A stretch of 64,000 nucleotides of DNA from Paenibacillus tyrphae. Its GTDB lineage: Bacteria > Bacillota > Bacilli > Paenibacillales > NBRC-103111. Below are positions 7,900 to 14,700 of the stretch, in pieces; position 1 is the first letter of the stretch, and each line of letters opens with the position of its first letter. Location of the stretch: the NCBI RefSeq assembly GCF_024158745.1, contig NZ_JAMZAW010000030.1, forward strand, positions 1 to 64,000, in the 5' to 3' direction. Under the pieces are notes generated by a model, which saw nothing but the letters and a program-made list of their open reading frames with translations, had not been told where the DNA came from and ran no database searches. The position numbers and the translations under genes were made by a program.

Positions 7900-8559
7900 C
7901 TATTCCGCAAACGTCTTTTCGAAATTTTTCAAATCTTCGTTCGTCCCTACGATGATAAGAATATCGTTATGTTTTATGATATCTTCGGCGTGCGGGGCGA
8001 TGTTCATCTTGTCCCCAGTTCGGATCGCCATCACGTTGCAGCCATATTTGGCGCGAATATCGAGCTCTCTCAGATTGCGGCCGACCATTTGTCCGGACGC
8101 TTGAACCTCGACGATGCTGTAATCTTCCGAAAGCTCTATGTAATCGATAATGTTGGATGAAATCAAATGATGAGCCACCCGGACGCCCATATCGCGCTCC
8201 GGATAAATCACCTTATCCGCCCCGACCTTGCAGAGCACCTTGCCGTGAAGTTCGTTCTGAGCCTTGACGACAACCTTCGGCACGCCGATTTCTTTGACGA
8301 TGATGGTCGTAAGAATACTTGCCTGAATATCTTGTCCGATTGCGACGATGACGACGTCGAAATTGCGCAATCCGAGCGCACGCAGCGCTTCTTCATCGGT
8401 GGAATCGGCTTGAACGACGTGGGTTACAATATTCGACACTTCCTGGGCCCGCTGCTCGCTGCTGTCGATCGCCAGCACTTCAAAGCCGAGATTCGATAAC
8501 GTTTTGGCTACGCTGGAGCCGAAGCGCCCCATGCCGATGACGGCGAATTGTTTTTTCAT
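7900..8559 (-). CDS. ktrA: Potassium uptake regulatory subunit (KtrA/KtrC type, RCK domain)
   Basis: A 219-residue cytoplasmic RCK protein that gates a KtrB/KtrD-type K+ channel in the membrane. The N-terminal Rossmann (TrkA_N) domain has GMGRFGSSVAKTL (about 9-21), IDSSE at the end of the second strand and QADSTDEEALRALGLRNFD. The C-terminal TrkA_C domain begins around residue 135 (DYIELSEDYSIVEV) and includes DIRAKYGCNVMAI. Length matches KtrA and KtrC (about 220). It resembles both, so the symbol is tentative. No channel subunit gene is nearby, as is usual for the ktrC locus. A sigma-A promoter lies upstream at 8588-8617. Confidence 0.88.
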   Translation of the reverse strand: MKKQFAVIGMGRFGSSVAKTLSNLGFEVLAIDSSEQRAQEVSNIVTHVVQADSTDEEALRALGLRNFDVVIVAIGQDIQASILTTIIVKEIGVPKVVVKAQNELHGKVLCKVGADKVIYPERDMGVRVAHHLISSNIIDYIELSEDYSIVEVQASGQMVGRNLRELDIRAKYGCNVMAIRTGDKMNIAPHAEDIIKHNDILIIVGTNEDLKNFEKTFAE

Positions 8560-8587
8560 CCGTGCTCATCCCCTTTCTCATTTCTTT

Positions 8588-8617
8588 ATTATATCAAGAA
8601 GCGCGACAGTTCACCAA
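8588..8617 (-). promoter_or_regulatory. Sigma-A promoter for the ktrA/methyltransferase unit
   Basis: Minus-strand TTGGTG (8617-8612), an 18-nt spacer, then a perfect TATAAT (8593-8588), about 28 bp before the start codon. It directs leftward transcription of the KtrA/C and methyltransferase genes. Confidence 0.65.
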
Positions 8618-8630
8618 AGTTCGCGTCGAA

Positions 8631-8660
8631 GCATGAATCTTATCCAAGCGGAGCATATTA
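8631..8660 (+). promoter_or_regulatory. Sigma-G (forespore) promoter for sspI
   Basis: GCATG (8631-8635), an 18-nt spacer, then CATATTA (8654-8660). Both match the Bacillus sigma-G pattern GHATR-N18-CATWNTA that drives small acid-soluble spore protein genes. It lies about 55 bp before the sspI start. Confidence 0.65.
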
Positions 8661-8715
8661 ATAAAAGCGAAATCGCATTAACCAAGTGGAAAAGACAACA
8701 AAGCGAGGAACTGCC

Positions 8716-8919
8716 ATGAACCTGAATTTGCGGCAAGCGATCATTCAGCGCATGCATGACAAAAGCAACGAAGAGCTCTTTGAAGTTATTGCGGATTCGA
8801 TGGATGCGGAAGAACGTGTGCTGCCGGGCCTTGGAGTATTGTTCGAAATTATTTGGAAGCACAGCGAATCAGATACGCAGAACCAGATGGTCGCGACGCT
8901 CAAAGAGCATTTGGCTTAA
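8716..8919 (+). CDS. sspI: Small acid-soluble spore protein I
   Basis: A 67-residue minor SASP made in the forespore. It begins MNLNLRQAIIQRM and contains LPGLGVLFEIIWKHSE, closely recalling B. subtilis SspI (MDLNLRHAVI..., LPGLGVLFEVIWQHAS); length also matches (about 70). The chosen ATG has GAGGAA five bases upstream and aligns with the family start. An in-frame ATG 30 bp earlier would add ten residues foreign to the family. Preceded by a sigma-G-type promoter and followed by a hairpin terminator. Confidence 0.92.
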   Translation: MNLNLRQAIIQRMHDKSNEELFEVIADSMDAEERVLPGLGVLFEIIWKHSESDTQNQMVATLKEHLA

Positions 8920-8930
8920 AGCAACGGCAA

Positions 8931-8964
8931 AAAAGCGTGCGGGGAACGGTCCCTGTGCGCTTTT
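8931..8964. terminator. Intrinsic terminator between sspI and the oxidoreductase operon
   Basis: AAAAGCG...CGCTTTT forms an outer stem with an inner GGGA/TCCC stem. The A run and T run on opposite sides allow it to stop both sspI (plus) and the leftward oxidoreductase operon (minus). Confidence 0.7.
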
Positions 8965-8981
8965 CCACCATGTTATTGCAG

Positions 8982-10085
8982 TTATTCGAAAATACCGCCG
9001 ACCGGCCCGGCTTTCAATGGCGCCGGACGCTCACAGCTGCTATGCATCTCATAGTGCTTTCCATGCGTAGAAGCATCATGGAAGCCATGCATGGCCTCCA
9101 GCACGTGATAAGCCAGCCCCCCGTTCGCGCGGTGGGTCCGCCCTTGTCGAATCGCTGCAGCCATATCCAGTACGCCAAGGCCGCGACAGTTATCCGTATA
9201 GCCATGCGTAAGCGGCATATCGCTGAATTCCTTGGCGTCATGTCGTCGGATTCGTACTGGACCCCCGAAGGTGTTCGGGTCGGGTACGCTAAGCGTCCCC
9301 TCGCTTCCGTAAATCTCGATCCGCGGCAGCTCCGTTCCGCCGAACGCGTCGAACGAGGTGATGATCGTTCCGATCGCGCCGCTGCAGAAGTCGATTACGC
9401 CCGCAATATGAGTCGGCGTCTCCACGTTAATCATCTGGCCGAATTTAGGCTGGCTGGTTATCGTGCGCTGCGGATACGAAATGCCGGCCGAGCCCGTAAC
9501 CCGGCGAATCGGTCCGAGCATCGCCACGAGGGCAGTTAAATAATAAGGCCCCATATCAAACATCGGGCCTCCGCCCTTTGCATAGTAAAATTCGGGGTCG
9601 GGGTGCCAGTGCTCGTGGCCCCGTCCGATCATAAACGCGGAGGCGGCCACCGGCACGCCGATCCAGCCGTCTTCGATCAACTTGATGCAGGTCTGAATGC
9701 CGCCGCCGAGAAACGTATCCGGGGCGCTGCCGACGAGCCGTCCTTTCTCTGCCGCCTTGGCCAGAATGGCCCGTCCTTCCTCCCGGGTTACGGCGAGCGG
9801 CTTCTCGACGTAGACGTGCTTTCCGTCCTCCAGCGCTTGAAGGCATACTTCGGCATGCGCGGCGGGAATCGTCAAATTGATCACCATATCTATAGCCGGA
9901 TCGGCCAGCAGCTCGGCAGGCGTGCAGGATTTCGAGACGCCATATTCCTCGGCGCTTGCCCGGGCCCGAGCCACGTTCAAATCGGCGCAAGCCGCCACTT
10001 CAAGCTCAGGATTCGCAGTTAAATTTTGTAAATAAATTCCGCTGATTTTGCCGCAGCCGACGATGCCCGCTTTCAGTTTATTCAT
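8982..10085 (-). CDS. Gfo/Idh/MocA-family oxidoreductase (operon gene 3)
   Basis: A 367-residue NAD(P)-dependent sugar or cyclitol dehydrogenase candidate. The N-terminal Rossmann fold begins GIVGCGKISGIYLQ (about 8-21). The family EKP motif with catalytic-type Lys95 (YVEKPLAV) follows, then the C-terminal substrate domain including GGGPMFDMGPYYL (the metal/substrate-binding D-x-G-x-H region, here with Tyr in place of His). It starts 3 bp after the ThuA-like gene stops (GGAGG about 9 nt before the ATG), so it is in the same transcript. The substrate is not predictable by eye. Confidence 0.88.
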   Translation of the reverse strand: MNKLKAGIVGCGKISGIYLQNLTANPELEVAACADLNVARARASAEEYGVSKSCTPAELLADPAIDMVINLTIPAAHAEVCLQALEDGKHVYVEKPLAVTREEGRAILAKAAEKGRLVGSAPDTFLGGGIQTCIKLIEDGWIGVPVAASAFMIGRGHEHWHPDPEFYYAKGGGPMFDMGPYYLTALVAMLGPIRRVTGSAGISYPQRTITSQPKFGQMINVETPTHIAGVIDFCSGAIGTIITSFDAFGGTELPRIEIYGSEGTLSVPDPNTFGGPVRIRRHDAKEFSDMPLTHGYTDNCRGLGVLDMAAAIRQGRTHRANGGLAYHVLEAMHGFHDASTHGKHYEMHSSCERPAPLKAGPVGGIFE

Positions 10086-10088
10086 AGG

Positions 10089-10769
10089 TCAAGTCCTCCG
10101 GGCCGCTTCCGCCCGCCCGTCCGAAGCCCACAGCAAGCCGCGCCGCATCATTTCGTTTATTTGCGGTATTTCCAGAATGCCCTTCTGATGACCAAGCGAG
10201 CAATAGAATACTCTCCCTGCTCCCCACCATTTTGTCCAGACGACAGGCATATCGACGGCACCATTCGGCGAATGAGGTCCAAGCGTGAGCGGGAAGCGCG
10301 TTATCGCCAGTACGTTGACCGCAGGATCGACGTGCATATAATACTGCTCGCTCCGCACGCGGAAATCGCCGATGCCGTCCAGCAGCGGGTTGGAGCTCGG
10401 GATAAGCTTGACTTCGTAATCCACCTCGTTATTTCCCGGATGGGCAACCCATTGACCGCCTGTCATAAAATGCCATTCGACGTCCGTGCGGAAAGTGTCG
10501 CACATCCCGCCATGACAGCCTGCGAGACCGGTGCCATTCTGAACGGCAGCCGAAACGTTCCGGATGAGCGACGGATCGGCTTCCCCCATCGTCCATACCG
10601 GTACGATCAGATCCATCGACTTCAGCTTTTCCCCATCGGCAAACGCCTCAAGGGTATCCGACATTTCCACTTCGAACTCCGCGTCAATCAACAGGTCCCG
10701 GAACAGGCCGGCGATTTCCTCAGGCTGATGCCCCGACCAGCCGCCCCAGACGATCAATGCTTTTTTCAT
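10089..10769 (-). CDS. ThuA-like domain protein (operon gene 2)
   Basis: A 226-residue protein of the ThuA (trehalose utilisation) superfamily, a class I glutamine-amidotransferase-like fold. Recognisable features are the N-terminal VWGGWSGHQPEE strand/loop, GTGLAGCHGGMCDTF (with the nucleophile-elbow position Cys/His-Gly-Gly), YEVKLI, EQYYMHVDP and VWTKWWGAGRVFYCSLGH near the C-terminus. ThuA proteins commonly sit with Gfo/Idh/MocA enzymes and are thought to act on 3-keto-sugar-type intermediates, but the activity is not settled. Flanked by two such oxidoreductases with gaps of 3 and 17 bp, so it is co-transcribed with them. Confidence 0.85.
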   Translation of the reverse strand: MKKALIVWGGWSGHQPEEIAGLFRDLLIDAEFEVEMSDTLEAFADGEKLKSMDLIVPVWTMGEADPSLIRNVSAAVQNGTGLAGCHGGMCDTFRTDVEWHFMTGGQWVAHPGNNEVDYEVKLIPSSNPLLDGIGDFRVRSEQYYMHVDPAVNVLAITRFPLTLGPHSPNGAVDMPVVWTKWWGAGRVFYCSLGHQKGILEIPQINEMMRRGLLWASDGRAEAARRT

Positions 10770-10786
10770 CCCTCGATGTCCCCTTT

Positions 10787-11941
10787 CTACACTTCCTGGA
10801 TAGAAACCCAGCGGCGCTCCGTGATCGACAGATCGACCGCTTCCAACACCTGCTGGCTCTTGACGCCGTCCCTGAAGTTCGGGATCGGCTGCCGGTCCTC
10901 TCCAATCGCCTGCAGCAGCTCGACCGTCTCGTGAATTAAGGTGTGCTCATAACCGAGCGTATGACCGGGAGGCCACCACGCTTCCGCATACGCATGAGAC
11001 GGATCCGTTGCCAGCACGCGCCGGAAGCCCTGCACGTCGTCCGGATCATCGGCAAAAAAGACCTGCAGCTCATTCATCCGCTCGAAGTCGAATTTTACGC
11101 TGCCTTCGCTTCCATTGATTTCAAACGCATTTCTGCAGCGGCAACCCCCTGCGATCCTCGTCGCCTCGAAGCTGCCCAGCGCCCCTTCCGCGAACCGGGC
11201 CAGGAACAAGGTTGCGTCATCGACGGTAACGGGGCCGCGAGCTTGTTGTCCGTTCGCTGCGGCACCTGCCGCCGATTCCGTGAACGGCCTTTCCTTGACG
11301 AACGTTTCGTTCATTCCGACGACTTCCGTCATATCTCCGATCAGGTAATGCGCCAGGTCGATCAGATGCGCGCCCAAGTCGCCGTGAGCGCCGGAGCCGG
11401 CCACTTCCTTCCGCAGCCGCCACACGAGCGGAACCTCCGGGTCGATAAGCCAGTCCTGCATAAACCAGGCGCGGAAGTGATAAATTTGCCCCAAACGGCC
11501 TTCGTCGATCAGCTTTTTCGCCAGCCGAACCGCGGGAACGAAGCGGTAATTGAAGCCGACCATATGCTTGACGCCGGCCGCTTCCACGGCCCTGAGCATT
11601 TCACGGGATTCGGCCAACGTCAAAGCCAGCGGCTTCTCGCAGAACACGTGCTTGCCCGCAGCGGCGGCGGCCAGCACGATTTCCTTATGCACATTGCTCG
11701 GCGCATTAATATCGACCAGATCGATATCCTCGCGCTGCAGGAGCTCCCGCCAGTCGGTCGTACAGCTTTCCCATCCGAATTGCTCCGCCGCTTGCGCCAC
11801 GGCTTCGGCATTGCGTCCACAGATCGTCTTCATCACAGGTTTCGGCACCTTCGGAAAAAACATCGGTACATCCCGGTAAGCATGGCTGTGCGCCTTGCCC
11901 ATAAATTTGTACCCGATCATCCCTACGCGGACTTGTTTCAT
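10787..11941 (-). CDS. Gfo/Idh/MocA-family oxidoreductase (operon gene 1)
   Basis: A 384-residue NAD(P)-dependent dehydrogenase. The Rossmann motif is GMIGYKFMGKAHSHAY (7-22), with EKP motif Lys103 (FCEKPLAL). The C-terminal domain contains GSGAHGDLGAHLIDLAHYL, the D-x-G-x-H motif complete here, unlike its partner at 8982. The GYKFMGKAHS start is typical of the subgroup found with ThuA-like proteins in sugar or inositol-like catabolism operons. A strong AAGGAGGGAGGAG site precedes the ATG. The LacI regulator gene lies 76 bp upstream on the same strand. Confidence 0.9.
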   Translation of the reverse strand: MKQVRVGMIGYKFMGKAHSHAYRDVPMFFPKVPKPVMKTICGRNAEAVAQAAEQFGWESCTTDWRELLQREDIDLVDINAPSNVHKEIVLAAAAAGKHVFCEKPLALTLAESREMLRAVEAAGVKHMVGFNYRFVPAVRLAKKLIDEGRLGQIYHFRAWFMQDWLIDPEVPLVWRLRKEVAGSGAHGDLGAHLIDLAHYLIGDMTEVVGMNETFVKERPFTESAAGAAANGQQARGPVTVDDATLFLARFAEGALGSFEATRIAGGCRCRNAFEINGSEGSVKFDFERMNELQVFFADDPDDVQGFRRVLATDPSHAYAEAWWPPGHTLGYEHTLIHETVELLQAIGEDRQPIPNFRDGVKSQQVLEAVDLSITERRWVSIQEV

Positions 11942-12017
11942 CTTCGGCTCCTCCCTCCTTTGGCCTGTGGCTTATTACCCTTCGCCGTCCCTTATCGAAT
12001 CGGACGCCGCGACGGTG

Positions 12018-13100
12018 TTACCGCAGGATGCGGCACGATTGCCGCACGACAAGCTTCGTATCCAGCTTCAGTCTGAAGCTCTCCGATGCACCGCCCGTCT
12101 CATTTCCTCCGCCGACACGTCCCAGCACCCGCTCCGCTGCCAGTCGGCCCATCTCGTAAAACGGAACGGCAACGCTCGTTAGGGGAGGAACGGTTACGCG
12201 GGCAGCCTCTGAATCGTCATAGCCGACAATCGCATAATCCTGGCCGGGAACGTGCCCGTACTCGCGGAGCCCTTGCATCAAGCCGATCGCCATCCGGTCG
12301 TTTGAGGCGAACACCGCATCGATCCGGTTCAGGTGCGGATGCATGGCTGCGGCCGCTTTCATTCCGCTTGTTCGGCTGTAGTTGCCTTCGTAGTACAGAT
12401 GCGCGGGCAGGTCGCCCGGAGCCTTGGCATCCGCCGGCAGCAGTCCCGCTTCGCGCATGGCCTGCATGTATCCCCGCAGCCGGTCGCCGCTGTTGGAAAA
12501 CTCGGGCGAGCCGCTCAAAAACGCAATGTCCCGATATCCCAAGTCGAGCAGATGCCGTACCGCGCGGTAGCTTCCTCCCTCATGATCCGCATCCACTTCA
12601 TTAAACCACTCTCCGCTCATATGCTGGTTGATCAGGCAAAACGGGAACCCGCCGTCTTCCAATTTTTTCAGCTCCGCCCGTTCCGAGGGCGTATCCGTCG
12701 CTCCGAGGATCACGCAGGCATCCACCTTCTGTGAACGAAAAATACTGCTGTAATCGCTTTCTTCTCCGGGAGCGCGGAATTTCAGCAGCATATCGTAGCC
12801 TGAAGCCTTCACCTGCTCCCCGATTCCGCTAAGCACTTCAGAGAAATAGTAAGTCGAGAAAATATGCACTTTCGGCACATAAGGCAGCACGACACCCAAG
12901 TTGCCGCTTCTGCGGCGGGCGAAGCTTTGGGCAATCGCGTTTGGATGATAATTTAATGTTTTGGCGGCCTGAAGCACCCGCAGCCGGGTCTGCTCCTTCA
13001 TCGGACCGACGTCGTTGAATACGCGGGAAACCGTCGCTTCGGATACTCCCGCCAGCTCTGCAACTTCCTTTCGGGTTACGATTGCAGCCACCTCCTTCAC
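12018..13100 (-). CDS. LacI-family transcriptional regulator
   Basis: A 360-residue repressor-type protein. The N-terminal helix-turn-helix reads VTRKEVAELAGVSEATVSRV with the hinge ALNYHPNAIAQSF. The periplasmic-binding-protein-like effector domain has VVLPYVPKVHIFSTYY, AFLSGSPEFSNSGDR, VFASNDRMAIGLMQ and YAIVGYDDSEAARV. It heads the oxidoreductase/ThuA operon and probably represses it in response to a sugar. The start is uncertain. The first possible codon is GTG at 13100, but a perfect AAGGAGG (13097-13091) lies inside that reading and is ideally spaced (8 nt) for the ATC codon at 13082, which is exactly where family members begin (M-V-T-R-K-E-V-A). A rare ATC start, or GTG at 13091, is possible. 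Confidence 0.88.
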   Translation of the reverse strand: MKEVAAIVTRKEVAELAGVSEATVSRVFNDVGPMKEQTRLRVLQAAKTLNYHPNAIAQSFARRRSGNLGVVLPYVPKVHIFSTYYFSEVLSGIGEQVKASGYDMLLKFRAPGEESDYSSIFRSQKVDACVILGATDTPSERAELKKLEDGGFPFCLINQHMSGEWFNEVDADHEGGSYRAVRHLLDLGYRDIAFLSGSPEFSNSGDRLRGYMQAMREAGLLPADAKAPGDLPAHLYYEGNYSRTSGMKAAAAMHPHLNRIDAVFASNDRMAIGLMQGLREYGHVPGQDYAIVGYDDSEAARVTVPPLTSVAVPFYEMGRLAAERVLGRVGGGNETGGASESFRLKLDTKLVVRQSCRILR

Positions 13101-13105
13101 AGTAA

Positions 13106-13148
13106 TGTACGCGCGTTCATTATCTCATGCTCCGACTTTGTATGTCAA
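13106..13148 (-). promoter_or_regulatory. Promoter and candidate LacI-type operator for the lacI/oxidoreductase operon
   Basis: Minus-strand TTGACA (13148-13143), an 18-nt spacer, then GATAAT (13124-13119). Overlapping the expected transcription start is TGAACGCGCGTACA (13119-13106), a near-palindrome around ACGCGCGT with the central CG typical of LacI/GalR operators. This fits autorepression. No second copy is visible in the 76-bp gap before the first oxidoreductase, consistent with one transcript. Confidence 0.55.
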
Positions 13149-13276
13149 TCCTGAATACCGGAGTTCACTTCAATAAAAAGTAAACATTTTCACCTATTGA
13201 CAGCTGGCGAATTATGGGAAACGATGATATACATACCGACGTTCATCAACGAACGAAAACGAGGGGAGAGGGATCA

Positions 13277-14041
13277 TTGGACACTTTATTGTACTTGGAG
13301 GAACTGGCATTAGTAAGGCCTGACAACCGCTTCAAGGCGCAGCTGTGCCTTGGCAGCCGTACATACCCATATGAAGATACGGAAGCATTGAGCATCCTGC
13401 ATGAGCAAGAGCTGGCTTACTACCGGAAGCTTCAATATAAAAGGAAGCATAGCTTTGTGCTCGGCCGCTACTGCGCGAAGCAGGCGATCTCCGCTTACGC
13501 TCATATGGCGGAACCGCAGCTTGGGCAAATATGGGTGCAGCAGGGGGTATTCCAGCAGCCGGTCATCATGCTTCCGCGAACCGAGCCTCTTCAGATCTCC
13601 ATTACGCATTGCGATCATATCGCGGCTGCCGTTGCTTTTCCGGAGGCCCACCCATTAGGCATCGACTTGGAGAAAATCGACGGTGCCAACGTCAGTGCCA
13701 TCGAATCGCAGATTACAGCGCCCGAGAAGCAAATGATCGCGGATACCGCTCTCGAATACGAGGCCGCGCTTACGATGCTGTGGACCTCCAAGGAATCCTT
13801 GTCGAAAATTTTGAAGACCGGACTCATGACCCCGCTCCCCGTATATGAAATCAATTATATGGATATCAGGCAAGACTGCATCGTCACCAGCTACACGAAC
13901 TTCGCCCAATATAGCACCGTATCGTTCCGCGTCGGCCGCTATATGTGCTCGATCACGCATCCGAAAAGAACCGAATTCAAAGTGAACATCCCGGAGATTC
14001 AGCGGCTTTTCGGTGCATTGTGTGCTGTCGATGTTCCGTGA
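13277..14041 (+). CDS. Sfp-type 4'-phosphopantetheinyl transferase
   Basis: A 254-residue enzyme that transfers phosphopantetheine from CoA to the conserved serine of carrier domains, making ACP and PCP active. It has the family magnesium site GIDLEKID (Asp130, Glu132) and WTSKESLSK (169-177), plus RYCAKQAI and an ISITH block. Length suits Sfp/Gsp-like enzymes (about 230-250). I chose the TTG at 13277 because AGGGGAGAGGG lies just upstream. An ATG at 13214 would add 21 residues without a good ribosome binding site and would sit inside a promoter-like region (TTGACA at 13197-13202). It lies 660 bp beyond the 3' end of the biosynthetic operon, in the opposite orientation, and is the obvious candidate to prime its carrier domains. 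Confidence 0.9.
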   Translation: MDTLLYLEELALVRPDNRFKAQLCLGSRTYPYEDTEALSILHEQELAYYRKLQYKRKHSFVLGRYCAKQAISAYAHMAEPQLGQIWVQQGVFQQPVIMLPRTEPLQISITHCDHIAAAVAFPEAHPLGIDLEKIDGANVSAIESQITAPEKQMIADTALEYEAALTMLWTSKESLSKILKTGLMTPLPVYEINYMDIRQDCIVTSYTNFAQYSTVSFRVGRYMCSITHPKRTEFKVNIPEIQRLFGALCAVDVP

Positions 14042-14057
14042 CCGGAATCTATACGAA

Positions 14058-14105
14058 AGGGATCGCTAACTGCAATTCGGTCAGCCGATCCCTGTTCTTT
14101 TTTTG
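14058..14105 (+). terminator. Intrinsic terminator after the phosphopantetheinyl transferase gene
   Basis: An 8-bp stem AGGGATCG/CGATCCCT (14058-14065 and 14086-14093) is followed by GTTCTTTTTTTG, a good T run on the plus strand. Confidence 0.85.
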
Positions 14106-14132
14106 TAAGCAATTCGGCAAGCAAGGGGCCCG

Positions 14133-14537
14133 TCAATAAGCTTTCCGGAGACTCCAGGCCTGAAGCGCAATAATGACGACAAAAATTATACATTGCGGTA
14201 AGGTATACTGCATCAATTCTCGGTGGACAGCCGCGACGACAAGGACAAACGACAGCAGGTTAATCATCACGACCCCAAGCGGAATATAGGCGGCGAAGCC
14301 AAATAGCTCAATAATCCGTTCGGCCGACAGCCATTCCACGATGCCGACTGCGGCGAGCAAAATACCGCCCTGCAAGGACATCACTCGGTAGGAGCCGATA
14401 AGGAACCCGTCGGCCGACAGCGATTTTAATTCACGGACAAGCATAACTTCACCGTAAATGACATGCACGATACTCATGAGGATCAGAACGATGCCGACGA
14501 TTCGCTTCGCTTGCTTGGCGCGCATCTCTTCATTCAC
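14133..14537 (-). CDS. Small four-helix membrane protein of unknown function
   Basis: A 134-residue protein with about four hydrophobic segments (roughly 12-32, 50-68, 78-100, 110-128), a basic N-terminus (MRAKQAKR) and no catalytic motif. I do not recognise the family. It lies between the phosphopantetheinyl transferase terminator and the RND pump terminator, on the same strand as the cluster but separated from it by about 160 bp including a hairpin, so it is probably an independent gene. The frame is supported by length, the regular hydrophobic pattern and an AGAGAGGAT-type site before the ATG. Confidence 0.6.
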   Translation of the reverse strand: MNEEMRAKQAKRIVGIVLILMSIVHVIYGEVMLVRELKSLSADGFLIGSYRVMSLQGGILLAAVGIVEWLSAERIIELFGFAAYIPLGVVMINLLSFVLVVAAVHRELMQYTLPQCIIFVVIIALQAWSLRKAY

Positions 14538-14647
14538 ATCCTCTCTGATTTGTCTCTTCCATTATTACACATTTGATGTCATTTTTTCAAAATAACCAGA
14601 AGCCAAGCGCTCTATTGTCTTATCCTTGGAAACAAGAGACAGAACCA

Positions 14648-14684
14648 GCGCCCTTCCTTCTTCCTTGCGGAAGCGAAAGGGCGC
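14648..14684 (-). terminator. Probable terminator at the end of the biosynthetic operon
   Basis: GCGCCCTT (14648-14655) pairs with AAGGGCGC (14677-14684) just beyond the stop codon of the RND gene. The following minus-strand sequence is only moderately T-rich, so termination strength is uncertain. Confidence 0.55.
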
Positions 14685-14700
14685 AGCTTGCAAGCTTCGC

